Below, piece by piece: positions 1 through 6,184 of a stretch of 8,526 nt of DNA. How positions within the stretch are numbered: position 1 is the first letter of the stretch; each line of letters begins with the position of its first letter. Source of the DNA: an uncultured Coriobacteriaceae bacterium (GTDB taxonomy: Bacteria > Actinomycetota > Coriobacteriia > Coriobacteriales > UMGS124); NCBI GenBank assembly GCA_900555105.1, contig USJP01000048.1, positions 1 through 8,526 of the forward strand, written 5' to 3'. The translations under genes were made by a program, and so were the position numbers. A model generated the notes under the pieces. That model saw only the letters and a program-made list of their open reading frames with translations. It did no database searches and was not told the DNA's origin.

Positions 1-699
1 CGCGAGAACAAGATGGTCACTTTCCGCGAGTACGTGGACGGCATGGCCGAGGGTCAGGACAAGATCTACTACGCCGCCGGTGACTCGCGCGAGCGCCTCG
101 AGAAGCTGCCGATGGTGAAGGCGGCGCTGGTGCGCGGCTTCGACGTGCTGCTGTGCACGCAGGACGTCGACGAGTTCATGCTGCAGGCGATGCACGCCTA
201 CCATGTGCCGGAGGTCCTTGCCACCGATGAGACCGAAGGCAAGGAGGCCCGCGATATTGAGCTCGCCAATGTGGCCAGCGCCGACCTCAACCTGGCAACC
301 GAGGAGGAGAAGCAGGCCGCTGAGAAGGCCAGCGACGACAACGAGGCACTGCTGAGCGCCATGAAGGAAGCTCTGGGCGACAAGGTAAGCTCCGTGAAGG
401 TAAGCGCAGGCCTGGGCGACTCCCCCGCCGTGCTGACCAGCGAGGGCCAGGTGTCGCTCGAGATGGAGCGCATCATGGCCATGATGCCCGAATCCGCCAT
501 GGCGCCCAAGGCCCAGCGCGTGCTCGAGCTCAACGCTCAGCACCCGGTGTTCGCCAAGCTGTGCGCCGCTCAGCAGGCTGGCGAGGGCGAGAAGGTCACG
601 CTGTACGCAAAGCTCCTGCTCGATCAGGCACTGCTCGTGAGCGGCATGCCTGTGGACGATCCCGTGGCGTTCGCGGAGAACGTGTGCGCGCTGATGTAG
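1..699 (+). CDS. htpG: Hsp90 chaperone HtpG, C-terminal part (5' truncated by window)
   Basis: This is the carboxy-terminal 232 codons of a bacterial Hsp90, a cytoplasmic ATP-dependent dimeric chaperone. The frame is open from base 1, so the gene begins upstream of the window and the ATPase domain is not visible. The segment EGQDKIYYAAGDS near the start matches the conserved end of the HtpG middle domain (EGQ-KIYY-ADS). It is followed by the KGFDVLL-like stretch (RGFDVLLCTQDVDEFML). After an acidic charged linker at about residues 75-120 comes the C-terminal dimerisation domain, with the typical MERIMAMMP and LELNAQHPVF motifs and a final helical LYAKLLLDQALL segment. The stop is TAG at 697-699. 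A strong hairpin starts 27 bases after the stop, and no gene follows on this strand for 3 kb. Assignment to HtpG is secure; nothing in the visible part is broken. Confidence 0.96.
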   Translation, partial: RENKMVTFREYVDGMAEGQDKIYYAAGDSRERLEKLPMVKAALVRGFDVLLCTQDVDEFMLQAMHAYHVPEVLATDETEGKEARDIELANVASADLNLATEEEKQAAEKASDDNEALLSAMKEALGDKVSSVKVSAGLGDSPAVLTSEGQVSLEMERIMAMMPESAMAPKAQRVLELNAQHPVFAKLCAAQQAGEGEKVTLYAKLLLDQALLVSGMPVDDPVAFAENVCALM

Positions 700-726
700 G
701 GCGCTGCGAATAGGCAGGTCTCCCCG

Positions 727-791
727 AGGCCCCGCCTTTTCCCTCGTGACACTGGCTTCGCGAAGATGTCCCGAGAGAAAAGGCGGGGCCT
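727..791. terminator. Long palindromic hairpin downstream of htpG
   Basis: A perfect 15-bp inverted repeat (AGGCCCCGCCTTTTC at 727-741, its complement at 777-791) encloses further pairing: CTCG/CGAG (743-746 with 772-775), GACA/TGTC (748-751 with 767-770) and a central palindrome CTTCGCGAAG (756-765). Together they make one long imperfect hairpin of about 26 bp. It lies 27 bases after the htpG stop, so a role in ending or stabilising the htpG transcript is likely. It is not a standard intrinsic terminator: the T tract lies inside the stem on the loop side, and no T run follows the right arm (TACGCTTGTC) on either strand. Confidence 0.55.
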
Positions 792-1193
792 ACGCTTGTC
801 TGGTCGGCGGCGATGGGGGCGGAATTGGTGAGCAGGCGTCATGCTACTTGCCATTCATGGATGCCCCAAAGGAATAAAAGCCTGTATCCGCGTGACAACC
901 AGCAGGGCGCACAAGGCCCCGCATAGCGATACGGACTTCATCTTGTTACTGGGGTTTTTCGGCAGTGCCTTGTTTCCCTGCGCCTGGGAAATGCTGCACG
1001 CGGGAGTCCATTGGGCCCGATGGTCTCAGACGGCATCGACCCTAATCGCCTGTGTACGCCACAGATATGGCTGAGTGCATTTTTTTATCTTAACGATTGA
1101 GCCTGCGTCTGTACTGGTAAGAGCACGTCGAACCACACCCAATGATGGCCGAGTGGTCTAGAGCTGGCACATGTGACGCGACAGGCCGAGGGG
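792..1193. other. Convergent intergenic region with no supported gene
   Basis: Between the htpG hairpin and the convergent NAD repressor gene there is about 400 bp in which I find no convincing gene. A 77-codon open frame (841-1074, +) has only a weak ribosome site, no recognisable motif and a third-position GC of about 62 percent by my count, so I do not call it. A run of seven T (1080-1086) follows a weak GCCA/TGGC stem (1058-1071) and could end transcription rightward. The stretch TGATGGCCGAGTGGTCTA near 1143-1160 resembles the D-arm of a type II tRNA, but no anticodon or T arm follows. Confidence 0.5.
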
Positions 1194-1754
1194 TTAGCTC
1201 GCGGGGAGTTCTTCGTGCTCAAAAGCGGTGAGGGGGGCGAGGAAGCCGAGGGTGGAGAGGGCAGCTTCTACCTCGTCGAGGACTTCGGGGGCGTCGGCAC
1301 TCACCAGGTGAAAGTGATAGCCGTCAGTGAGGGCCATGAGCGGCGAGGAGATGCCTTGGGCGAGGTCCGACAGGAAGTGCTGAACGTCGCGGCGAGACTT
1401 GATGTTGAGCGGTGCGCTCAGGCGGCCGTATGTGCGATGATTGACCATCACATTCTCGACCGTGGCACCCAAATCAACGATGGCGTTAAGCTCGTCGGCG
1501 ACCTGCTCGGAGGTATGGCGAACTTTGAAAAGACGGCTGGGGCGCCGGGCGAGTGTAGCCGAGGTGGCCTCAGCGAGCACGTATCCTCTGTTGGTGGAAG
1601 TGATCTCGGCACCCGAGGTGCGCAGCAGGGCGATGTCTTGCACGATGACTTGGCGACTCACGCCAAAACGACCGGCCAAAGCTGCACCGCTCAAGGGCGC
1701 CTCGGCCTCACGAAGTGCCGCAAGCAGGGCCTCTCTTCTCTGCACGCCTTCCAT
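1194..1754 (-). CDS. niaR: 3H-domain transcriptional repressor of NAD/niacin genes (NiaR/YrxA type)
   Basis: The 186-residue protein has a winged HTH of the HTH_11 type at about residues 5-60 (LSGAALAGRFGVSRQVIVQDIALLR, then a wing ending NRGYVL). A 3H domain follows at about 78-178. The 3H metal-site residues are present: H80 and E88 in RHTSEQVADE, and H147 and H149 in GYHFHLV. H106 lies in VNHRTYGRLSAPL, a family hallmark. The family represses niacin uptake and de novo NAD synthesis genes, with nicotinic acid as corepressor; that role is family knowledge. Length is typical. The ATG at 1752-1754 has GGGGGA about 10 bases upstream on the minus strand. No NAD gene lies within the window, so its targets must be elsewhere, or it may bind its own 400-bp upstream region. 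The family assignment is strong; the effector is inferred. Confidence 0.93.
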   Translation of the reverse strand: MEGVQRREALLAALREAEAPLSGAALAGRFGVSRQVIVQDIALLRTSGAEITSTNRGYVLAEATSATLARRPSRLFKVRHTSEQVADELNAIVDLGATVENVMVNHRTYGRLSAPLNIKSRRDVQHFLSDLAQGISSPLMALTDGYHFHLVSADAPEVLDEVEAALSTLGFLAPLTAFEHEELPAS

Positions 1755-1800
1755 CGCTCGTTAGTCCCCCGTAGTCGCTTTCCTTCATCATCAACGCCGC

Positions 1801-1953
1801 ATTGTACCCGTATGTACGCAAAACAAGCGCCTGGAACACAACGCCGGCAACAACCGCTGCCGGAGCTATACCTACATGCGCGTGAAACGAGCCCATGGTA
1901 CTCGCTATGAGAGTCGGAGCTTGATTGTACCTGCATACATGCGAGTTGTACCC
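1801..1953. repeat. Degenerate repeats with TTGTACC cores upstream of the NAD repressor
   Basis: Three related segments begin near 1801, 1864 and 1924, about 60 bp apart. Those at 1805 and 1869 fit TACCYRYATGYRCGYRAAAC, with almost all differences being transitions. The exact core TTGTACC occurs at 1802-1808, 1925-1931 and 1946-1952, and the last two are 21 bp apart (two helical turns). On the minus strand the first and second cores read GGTACAAT, a possible -10 (TACAAT) about 45 bases before the repressor start, though no good -35 pairs with it. They could be operator sites for autoregulation. This is a weak, visual call. Confidence 0.3.
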
Positions 1954-2157
1954 AGTGGCATTCGCCATCTGGTCCATCGACTGATTGGATGAGCTCGTTT
2001 GCAAAGCGCGCTTGGGGTGTTCGCCGTTTAGTTGGGTGGCTGATCATGCCCGTTTGTTTGTAAGATACGCTCGCTACACTCGATATCGAGTTTTCTGAGC
2101 AGGAGCATACCCCCAATCGCAAGGCACACCGCACTGCCCGGCAACTCTACTCCAATT

Positions 2158-2240
2158 AGCATACATTTCAGAATTTCTGAAAATGCTCCAACTGGTGTTT
2201 TGATGATTTAACATACATCTGGATCATTGAAATGTATGTT
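2158..2240 (+). repeat. 83-bp element with terminal inverted repeats, copy 1
   Basis: The ends AGCATACATTT (2158-2168) and AAATGTATGTT (2230-2240) are inverted repeats with one mismatch, and CATACATTTCA/TGAAATGTATG (2160-2170, 2228-2238) is perfect. Inside, TTTCAG/CTGAAA (2166-2171, 2177-2182) forms an AT-rich hairpin. Then comes a conserved core CCAACTGG (2188-2195) and TTTGATGATTTA. A second hairpin has perfect 13-bp arms ATTTAACATACAT (2206-2218) and ATGTATGTTAAAT (2232-2244). A second copy lies inverted at 6036-6118. The copy lies 92 bp downstream of the PfoR-like gene's stop. It could be a miniature inverted-repeat mobile element, a transcript 3' structure or a protein-binding array. Confidence 0.8.
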
Positions 2241-2279
2241 AAATACCTGGGTCTAGAAAGATAAGACCCTCGCGCAGAC

Positions 2280-2313
2280 CCGTGCCCCCATATCGCGCGA
2301 CATGGGGGCACGG
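2280..2313 (-). terminator. Hairpin downstream of the PfoR-like gene
   Basis: A perfect 12-bp inverted repeat, CCGTGCCCCCAT (2280-2291) and ATGGGGGCACGG (2302-2313), has a 10-base loop. It lies 19 bases beyond the stop codon of the leftward PfoR-like gene. The position fits a terminator for that gene. The bases read next on the minus strand (GTCTGCGCGAGGGTCTTATC) contain no immediate T run, so termination may be weak or factor-assisted. Confidence 0.6.
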
Positions 2314-2332
2314 ATTGCGTCCTAAGGGTTGC

Positions 2333-3439
2333 TTACTCGGCGGCCTCTACCGTCTTGGCACGGGCCTTGTCGGCTCCCTCAAGCTTGAGGTCGCCTTCGC
2401 CGATCCAGCCGATGCGGCGCAGCACCAGGCCAAACGCCCAGGTAAGAACAGCCGGCAGCACAAAGCAGATGAGTATGAGGCCCAGCCAGTCCATAGCGCC
2501 AATGCCAGCCATCGTACCAGCTGCGATGTCGTTCAGCCAGCCGGTGTAGACGCCAATCGGGCCAACCAAGCCGCACGTGCCCATGCCGGAGGAGATGGCA
2601 GCGCCATCCATACGCAGGCCAAAAACGCAGGTGGCGATGGGTCCCGTGATGGCAGATGCCAGGATGGCGGGAATCCAGATGCGCGGATTGCGCACGATGT
2701 TGCCCATCTGCAGCATCGAGGTGCCCAAGCCCTGCGAGACCAGACCGCCCCAACCGTTCTCCTTGAAGCTCATGACCGCGAAGCCCACCATCTGGGCGCA
2801 GCATCCCGCCACAGCAGCGCCGCCCGCAAGGCCGATAAGGCTCAGAGCTGCGCAAATGGCGGCCGAGGAAATAGGAAGCGTGAGGAAGATGCCCACGACA
2901 ACCGACACAACGATGCCCATGGCGAAGGGCTGCAGGTCGGTTGCCCACATCACGATGCCGCCGAGCCAGGAAGCCGCCGCGCCGATGGCGGGGGCGCACA
3001 GCATCGACAGGCCGCAGCCCACCACGATGGTAACGAAGGGAATCACAAGGATGTCGATCTTCGTCTCGCCCGCAACAAGCTTGCCAGCCTCGCAAGCCAC
3101 AATGGCAACCACGAGCACGGCAAGCGGTCCACCCGCGCCGCCCAGAGTGTTTGCCGCAGCACCCACTGCCACCAGGGAAAACAGCACGAGAGCCGGAGCA
3201 CGCAAGGCAAAGCCGATCGACACCGCCATGGCGGGACCAGCCGCGGCCTTGGCATACCCGCCGATCTCCTCAAGCACGCCGATGCCGAGCTGCGTGCCCA
3301 GCGTGGCCAAAATGGTGCCCATGAGCAGAGAGGCGAAAAGACCCTGCGCCATCGCGCCCATCGCGTCGATGAGGTAGCGCTGCACGCTGATCTCGACGTC
3401 TTTGCGTTTGAACAGTTCTGCAACCTTGCGACCCACCAT
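2333..3439 (-). CDS. PfoR-like PTS EIIC family membrane protein (PTS_EIIC_2)
   Basis: The product is a polytopic membrane protein of the EIIC_2 family, which includes Clostridium perfringens PfoR and predicted sugar permeases. It has roughly ten hydrophobic helices. Family-type blocks are RKDVEISVQRYLIDAMGAMAQ (12-31), GETKIDILVIP (124-134), the segment from TDLQPFAMG to TLPISSAAI (167-205), FKENGWGGLVSQGLGTSM (225-242), QMGNIVRNPRIWIP (244-257) and the glycine-rich FGLRMDGAAISSGMGTCG (283-300). The charged tail (359-368) is cytoplasm-like. I start it at the ATG 3437-3439 (368 residues), with AAAGGA just upstream. Longer frames exist (ATG at 3511, TTG at 3538), but a good promoter overlaps them and the extra residues are not family-like. 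No IIA or IIB partner is visible, so sugar phosphorylation is not shown; the substrate is unknown. PfoR's link to perfringolysin O regulation is family history, not evidence here. Confidence 0.88.
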   Translation of the reverse strand: MVGRKVAELFKRKDVEISVQRYLIDAMGAMAQGLFASLLMGTILATLGTQLGIGVLEEIGGYAKAAAGPAMAVSIGFALRAPALVLFSLVAVGAAANTLGGAGGPLAVLVVAIVACEAGKLVAGETKIDILVIPFVTIVVGCGLSMLCAPAIGAAASWLGGIVMWATDLQPFAMGIVVSVVVGIFLTLPISSAAICAALSLIGLAGGAAVAGCCAQMVGFAVMSFKENGWGGLVSQGLGTSMLQMGNIVRNPRIWIPAILASAITGPIATCVFGLRMDGAAISSGMGTCGLVGPIGVYTGWLNDIAAGTMAGIGAMDWLGLILICFVLPAVLTWAFGLVLRRIGWIGEGDLKLEGADKARAKTVEAAE

Positions 3440-3497
3440 GCATCCTTTCGCCGGGAACTCGTATGCGCGGCGCACGCCAGCGTCGCTTGGATGGGTA

Positions 3498-3526
3498 GTT
3501 TTAAAACTCATGGGCGCACCGGTCAA
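3498..3526 (-). promoter_or_regulatory. Candidate sigma70 promoter of the PfoR-like gene
   Basis: Read on the minus strand, TTGACC (3526-3521) is followed by a 17-base spacer and TAAAAC (3503-3498). These match the -35 consensus at 5 of 6 and the -10 at 4 of 6 with ideal spacing. Transcription would begin near 3491 and give a leader of about 50 bases before the ATG at 3439. This supports that start over the longer open frames. The -10 overlaps a small palindrome, GTTTTAAAAC (3498-3507). Confidence 0.5.
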
Positions 3527-3539
3527 GCCTTCTGCCAAG

Positions 3540-3746
3540 TTAGGTGTCTTGTCAGTAGGATTTACACAAACGTGCGCTTTTCGGCCCCTGCGCCTTCGCT
3601 ACACTGACACCAGCAATGCCATGACCTCGGACGGTATCGCCGGCATAAAAGGAAACACGCGCCCCCAGAAAACTCCCAGCATCTCCATTCCGCGAAGCTG
3701 GAAGCAGTTACTATATGCACGTGTTTCCAGACAGGGAGGAGCAACG
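3540..3746. promoter_or_regulatory. Divergent intergenic region between the PfoR-like gene and the small anchored-protein gene
   Basis: No gene is supported here. For rightward transcription, TACTAT (3709-3714) lies about 33 bases before the small-protein start. TACACT (3599-3604), with TTTTCG 16 bases upstream, is a second possible -10. Neither has a strong -35, so the rightward promoter is not settled. I see no operator-like palindrome. Confidence 0.3.
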
Positions 3747-4145
3747 ATGGACGCAGAATACGACCGAATCGCGTACGATGCAGAACAGCAGCTCAACGAA
3801 ATCAGGAACCGCCACCGCCGCGATTATGGGCAAGCAGCGATTGATGAATACATACCTTGCGTCAATCAGTCATATCTCTTCGACATGCCAGAAGACCAAA
3901 TCCCTTACTACCGCCAGTACCGCAGCCCAGAACAACAGCAGCCTCGAGCTGACAACCCAGGAAAATACAGGCTCGATCCTGAAGTGAGCGCAAAAGAGCG
4001 GCGCATAATAGAAGAGAAGGAAAAGCTTAAGACCAAGATGAAGCACGTCGCCATCACCGGCGCATGTTTTTTGGCCGCGCTCGTAAGCGTTGGCGCTGCC
4101 GCCTGGCATCTTGGTCGCCGCTCGGCGCAAAAGGACCTGCGATAG
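3747..4145 (+). CDS. Small protein with C-terminal membrane anchor, unknown function
   Basis: I do not recognise a family. The 132-residue product starts at ATG 3747 behind an excellent ribosome site (GGGAGGAG, 5 bases before the ATG); the same frame stays open further upstream but without such a site. Residues 1-77 are polar and rich in tyrosine, glutamine and arginine, with no signal peptide (EIRNRHRRDYG, DQIPYYRQYRSPEQQQ). Residues 78-99 are a charged, probably helical segment (KERRIIEEKEKLKTK). A single hydrophobic helix spans about 101-120 (VAITGACFLAALVSVGAAAW), followed by a short basic tail (HLGRRSAQKDLR). This is the layout of a tail-anchored protein with its body in the cytoplasm. 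It is followed by 176 bp with no gene, then the PAP2 gene. It could be an envelope-associated accessory factor, but nothing in the sequence tells its role. Confidence 0.75.
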   Translation: MDAEYDRIAYDAEQQLNEIRNRHRRDYGQAAIDEYIPCVNQSYLFDMPEDQIPYYRQYRSPEQQQPRADNPGKYRLDPEVSAKERRIIEEKEKLKTKMKHVAITGACFLAALVSVGAAAWHLGRRSAQKDLR

Positions 4146-4321
4146 GCAATCGAGCCGCTGCGCCTGCGGGGATCACGTGGTTTCTTTTGGGCGCTGGGGG
4201 CAGTCACTGCGGGACGGTCGTCCTTGAGCGGCGGCCGCGCATGCGCATGCGGTATCATGGCTTGTCGCACATTGGCAGCGGCTGACCCGTTTCGATTGGC
4301 AACCAGAAAGGCGTGCCTACT

Positions 4322-4873
4322 GTGAAATCACCGCTTGCATATTTGAGGAAGCCCCCGGCGAACTACGCAGAGTGGCATGCGCGTGCAAGCGCTTGGTGGC
4401 GCATCAGACCAGGACGCGCCAAAATGCTCGGCCGTACGTGCAAGGTGCTCAAATATGCCTGCTACCTGCTCTATCCTGCGCTGCTTGTCATGCTGGCGAT
4501 GGAGTGGGTACGCGGCGACTGCACGGGGACACCGTGGAACTTCTTGCAAGCCCTCGCAGTACCGGCGGTTGGCTTCGTCCTTGTGAGCCTCACGCGACGC
4601 GCCATCAACGAACCGCGTCCGTATGAAGCGTGCGGCATCGAGAAGCTCATCGACAAAGACACCCAAGGGAAGTCGTTTCCTAGCAGGCACTCCTTTTCGA
4701 TTGCCGTGATCGGCATGTGCTGGCTAAGGTACGTGCCCGCCGCGGGAACTCTCATCCTGCTCGCCAGCCTCATCATGGCGTGGGCGCGCGTACTCGCCGG
4801 GGTCCATTACCCGCGCGACGTCGTATGCGGGCTCTCACTCGGCGTACTGGCGGGACTTGCGATGTGGATGTAG
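4322..4873 (+). CDS. PAP2-superfamily membrane phosphatase
   Basis: The 183-residue membrane protein carries the three-part type 2 phosphatidic acid phosphatase signature. Motif 1 is R92-x6-R99-P100 (RRAINEPRP). Motif 2 is P120-S-R-H123, in SFPSRHS; the common form is PSGH, so R122 replaces the glycine. Motif 3 is R156-x5-H162-x3-D166, in ARVLAGVHYPRD. H123 and H162 are the expected nucleophile and acid/base. Hydrophobic helices lie at about 43-62, 74-91, 124-137, 141-159 and 168-183, with a basic cytoplasmic N-terminus. Such enzymes dephosphorylate lipid phosphates, for example undecaprenyl pyrophosphate or phosphatidylglycerol phosphate; the substrate cannot be told here. I chose GTG 4322 because AAAGG (4307-4311) is 10 bases upstream. 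GTG 4313 in the same frame would be only one base from it. The next gene, 107 bp downstream on the same strand, is an envelope deacetylase, so a shared envelope role is plausible. Confidence 0.9.
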   Translation: MKSPLAYLRKPPANYAEWHARASAWWRIRPGRAKMLGRTCKVLKYACYLLYPALLVMLAMEWVRGDCTGTPWNFLQALAVPAVGFVLVSLTRRAINEPRPYEACGIEKLIDKDTQGKSFPSRHSFSIAVIGMCWLRYVPAAGTLILLASLIMAWARVLAGVHYPRDVVCGLSLGVLAGLAMWM

Positions 4874-4980
4874 CCCAAGGCACGCTAACCCGGACACCTC
4901 AACACGTCCCGTGCACGAAGATGCGTTATGCTTCTTGGCTCAACTAGAGCAATGATTTTCGCTGGGGGCAGGAGATGGGC

Positions 4981-5997
4981 ATGAAAGAGATTCGCAAGCA
5001 GATTGGCACCTTTTCGAAGAATGACCATGACGGCGCTCCCCTCTCCCGCCGTCAGGCATGCGGAGTCCTCGGCGTCTTCGCCTTGAGCGGAGTCGCGGCG
5101 CTCCTCACCGGTTGCAATGGACAGGGCAGTCAGCAGGATTCCGACGGAGCGCACCTCGTAGCCAGCGTGCAGCCCAGCGATCTTGCCACCGTGAGCGATG
5201 CGAGTGGAGCTAGTACAGACATGCCTTCTGCCAGCGCAGACGACGGCGCCGCTCAGTCCGCCCCCGCCACGGGCACCCTCCAGGTTCCCGCGCAAGGAAA
5301 CGCATCCTATACGAGTGCCAGCGGCGCCACTTGCATCGTGCGCAGTGCCGACGAGCGCCGCGCCACGAGCAACAGCACCAACGAGGAGTTCCCAGGCCGC
5401 CACGTGTGCTTTCTCACCTTCGACGACGGCCCAAGTACAAACACCCAGCGCATCCTGGGAATTCTCAACGACTACGGCGTGAGGGCCACGTGGTTTGTGA
5501 AAGGCAACTGCGGCAGCCTTGAGGAGCTTCCGAGCATCTGGGAGCAGGGCAACCAGGTGGCCATCCACACCTACACTCACGAGTACGAGCAGGTATATGC
5601 CAGCGTCGACGCCTACTGGGCCGACCTACACCAATGCGGCGACGCCATCGCCGAGCAAATCGGGCACTCCCCTACGCTTGTGCGCTTCCCCGGCGGCAGC
5701 GTCAACGACTTCAACGCCGGAGTGCGCGGAGCTATCATCGAGCAGATGAACGAGACCGGCTACCATTATTTCGACTGGAACGTCTCCTGCGGTGACGGCG
5801 CCGATCACACGGCCGATGAGCTCGTGGGCTACACGATTGGCGAGGCTGACGGATGCCATTCCTGCTGCGTGCTCATGCACGACTCCGCCGCCAAGGACAC
5901 CACCGTGGAGGCTCTGCCGCGCATCATCCAATACTTCATCGACAACGGTTTCGAATTCGACGTCCTGCTCAGCGACACCTTTGGGTACCACTTTTAG
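4981..5997 (+). CDS. Exported polysaccharide deacetylase (CE4/NodB domain), Tat-type lipoprotein leader
   Basis: The 338-residue protein is a metal-dependent carbohydrate-esterase family 4 deacetylase, which removes N- or O-acetyl groups from peptidoglycan or other glycans outside the membrane. All five CE4 motifs are present: TFDDGPS (D148 base, D149 metal), HTYTH (H196, H200 metal), RFPGGS (235-240), DWN (265-267) and LMHD (298-301, H300). The N-terminus has LSRRQACG (R23, R24), a hydrophobic stretch and the lipobox LLTGC with C45 as the likely lipidated residue. Export by Tat followed by lipid anchoring is inferred. Residues 46-135 are a low-complexity Ser/Ala/Asp linker. The ATG at 4981 has AGGAG six bases upstream; an ATG at 4975 directly touches that site and is less likely. 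The substrate is unknown. It follows the PAP2 gene by 107 bp and may be co-transcribed. An 83-bp repeat element begins 38 bp after the stop. Confidence 0.93.
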   Translation: MKEIRKQIGTFSKNDHDGAPLSRRQACGVLGVFALSGVAALLTGCNGQGSQQDSDGAHLVASVQPSDLATVSDASGASTDMPSASADDGAAQSAPATGTLQVPAQGNASYTSASGATCIVRSADERRATSNSTNEEFPGRHVCFLTFDDGPSTNTQRILGILNDYGVRATWFVKGNCGSLEELPSIWEQGNQVAIHTYTHEYEQVYASVDAYWADLHQCGDAIAEQIGHSPTLVRFPGGSVNDFNAGVRGAIIEQMNETGYHYFDWNVSCGDGADHTADELVGYTIGEADGCHSCCVLMHDSAAKDTTVEALPRIIQYFIDNGFEFDVLLSDTFGYHF

Positions 5998-6035
5998 GTT
6001 GAGCGGGTCGAGACCCATCGCCAGCAGACTGGATT

Positions 6036-6118
6036 AACATACATTTGACGAGTTGAAATGTATGTTAAATCATCAAAGTCCCAGTTGGCGCGATTTTCAA
6101 AATTTTGAAATGTATGTT
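6036..6118 (-). repeat. 83-bp element with terminal inverted repeats, copy 2 (inverted)
   Basis: Perfect 11-bp ends AACATACATTT (6036-6046) and AAATGTATGTT (6108-6118) bound the element. Its reverse complement aligns with 2158-2240 over 83 nt; two one-base shifts within the first 30 positions cancel. The large hairpin has arms TTAACATACATTT (6034-6046) and AAATGTATGTTAA (6056-6068). The AT-rich hairpin is a perfect 16-bp palindrome, TTTCAAAATTTTGAAA (6095-6110). The core reads CCAGTTGG (6081-6088) on this strand. Compared with copy 1, the AT-rich stem swaps a G-C for an A-T pair and the big hairpin's loop is unrelated, so structure is better kept than loop sequence. It lies in the convergent gap between the deacetylase and luxR-type genes. 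Confidence 0.8.
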
Positions 6119-6184
6119 GTTTTGCAAGCAACGGCATACCCAGGCGCACAAAGAACAGCGAGTCGCCCTCACACGAGGACGGCC

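Noticed and set aside
841..1074. 77-codon open frame on the + strand in the htpG-repressor gap
   Set aside because: Weak ribosome site, no domain or motif, and codon third positions little different from intergenic DNA.
1143..1160. Sequence like the D-arm of a leucine or serine tRNA (GGCCGAGTGGTCTA)
   Set aside because: No acceptor pairing, anticodon arm or T arm can be built around it; at most a fragment.
1173..1910. 245-codon + strand open frame opposite the NAD repressor
   Set aside because: Antisense shadow of a well-supported gene, with no motif of its own.
1708..2004. 98-codon minus-strand open frame upstream of and overlapping the repressor gene
   Set aside because: TTG start without a ribosome site, overlap with the repressor start, and no protein features; better explained as a regulatory region.
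2282..3607. Long + strand open frame opposite the PfoR-like gene
   Set aside because: Its product is a His/Arg/Ala-rich low-complexity shadow, while the minus frame encodes a clear membrane family protein.
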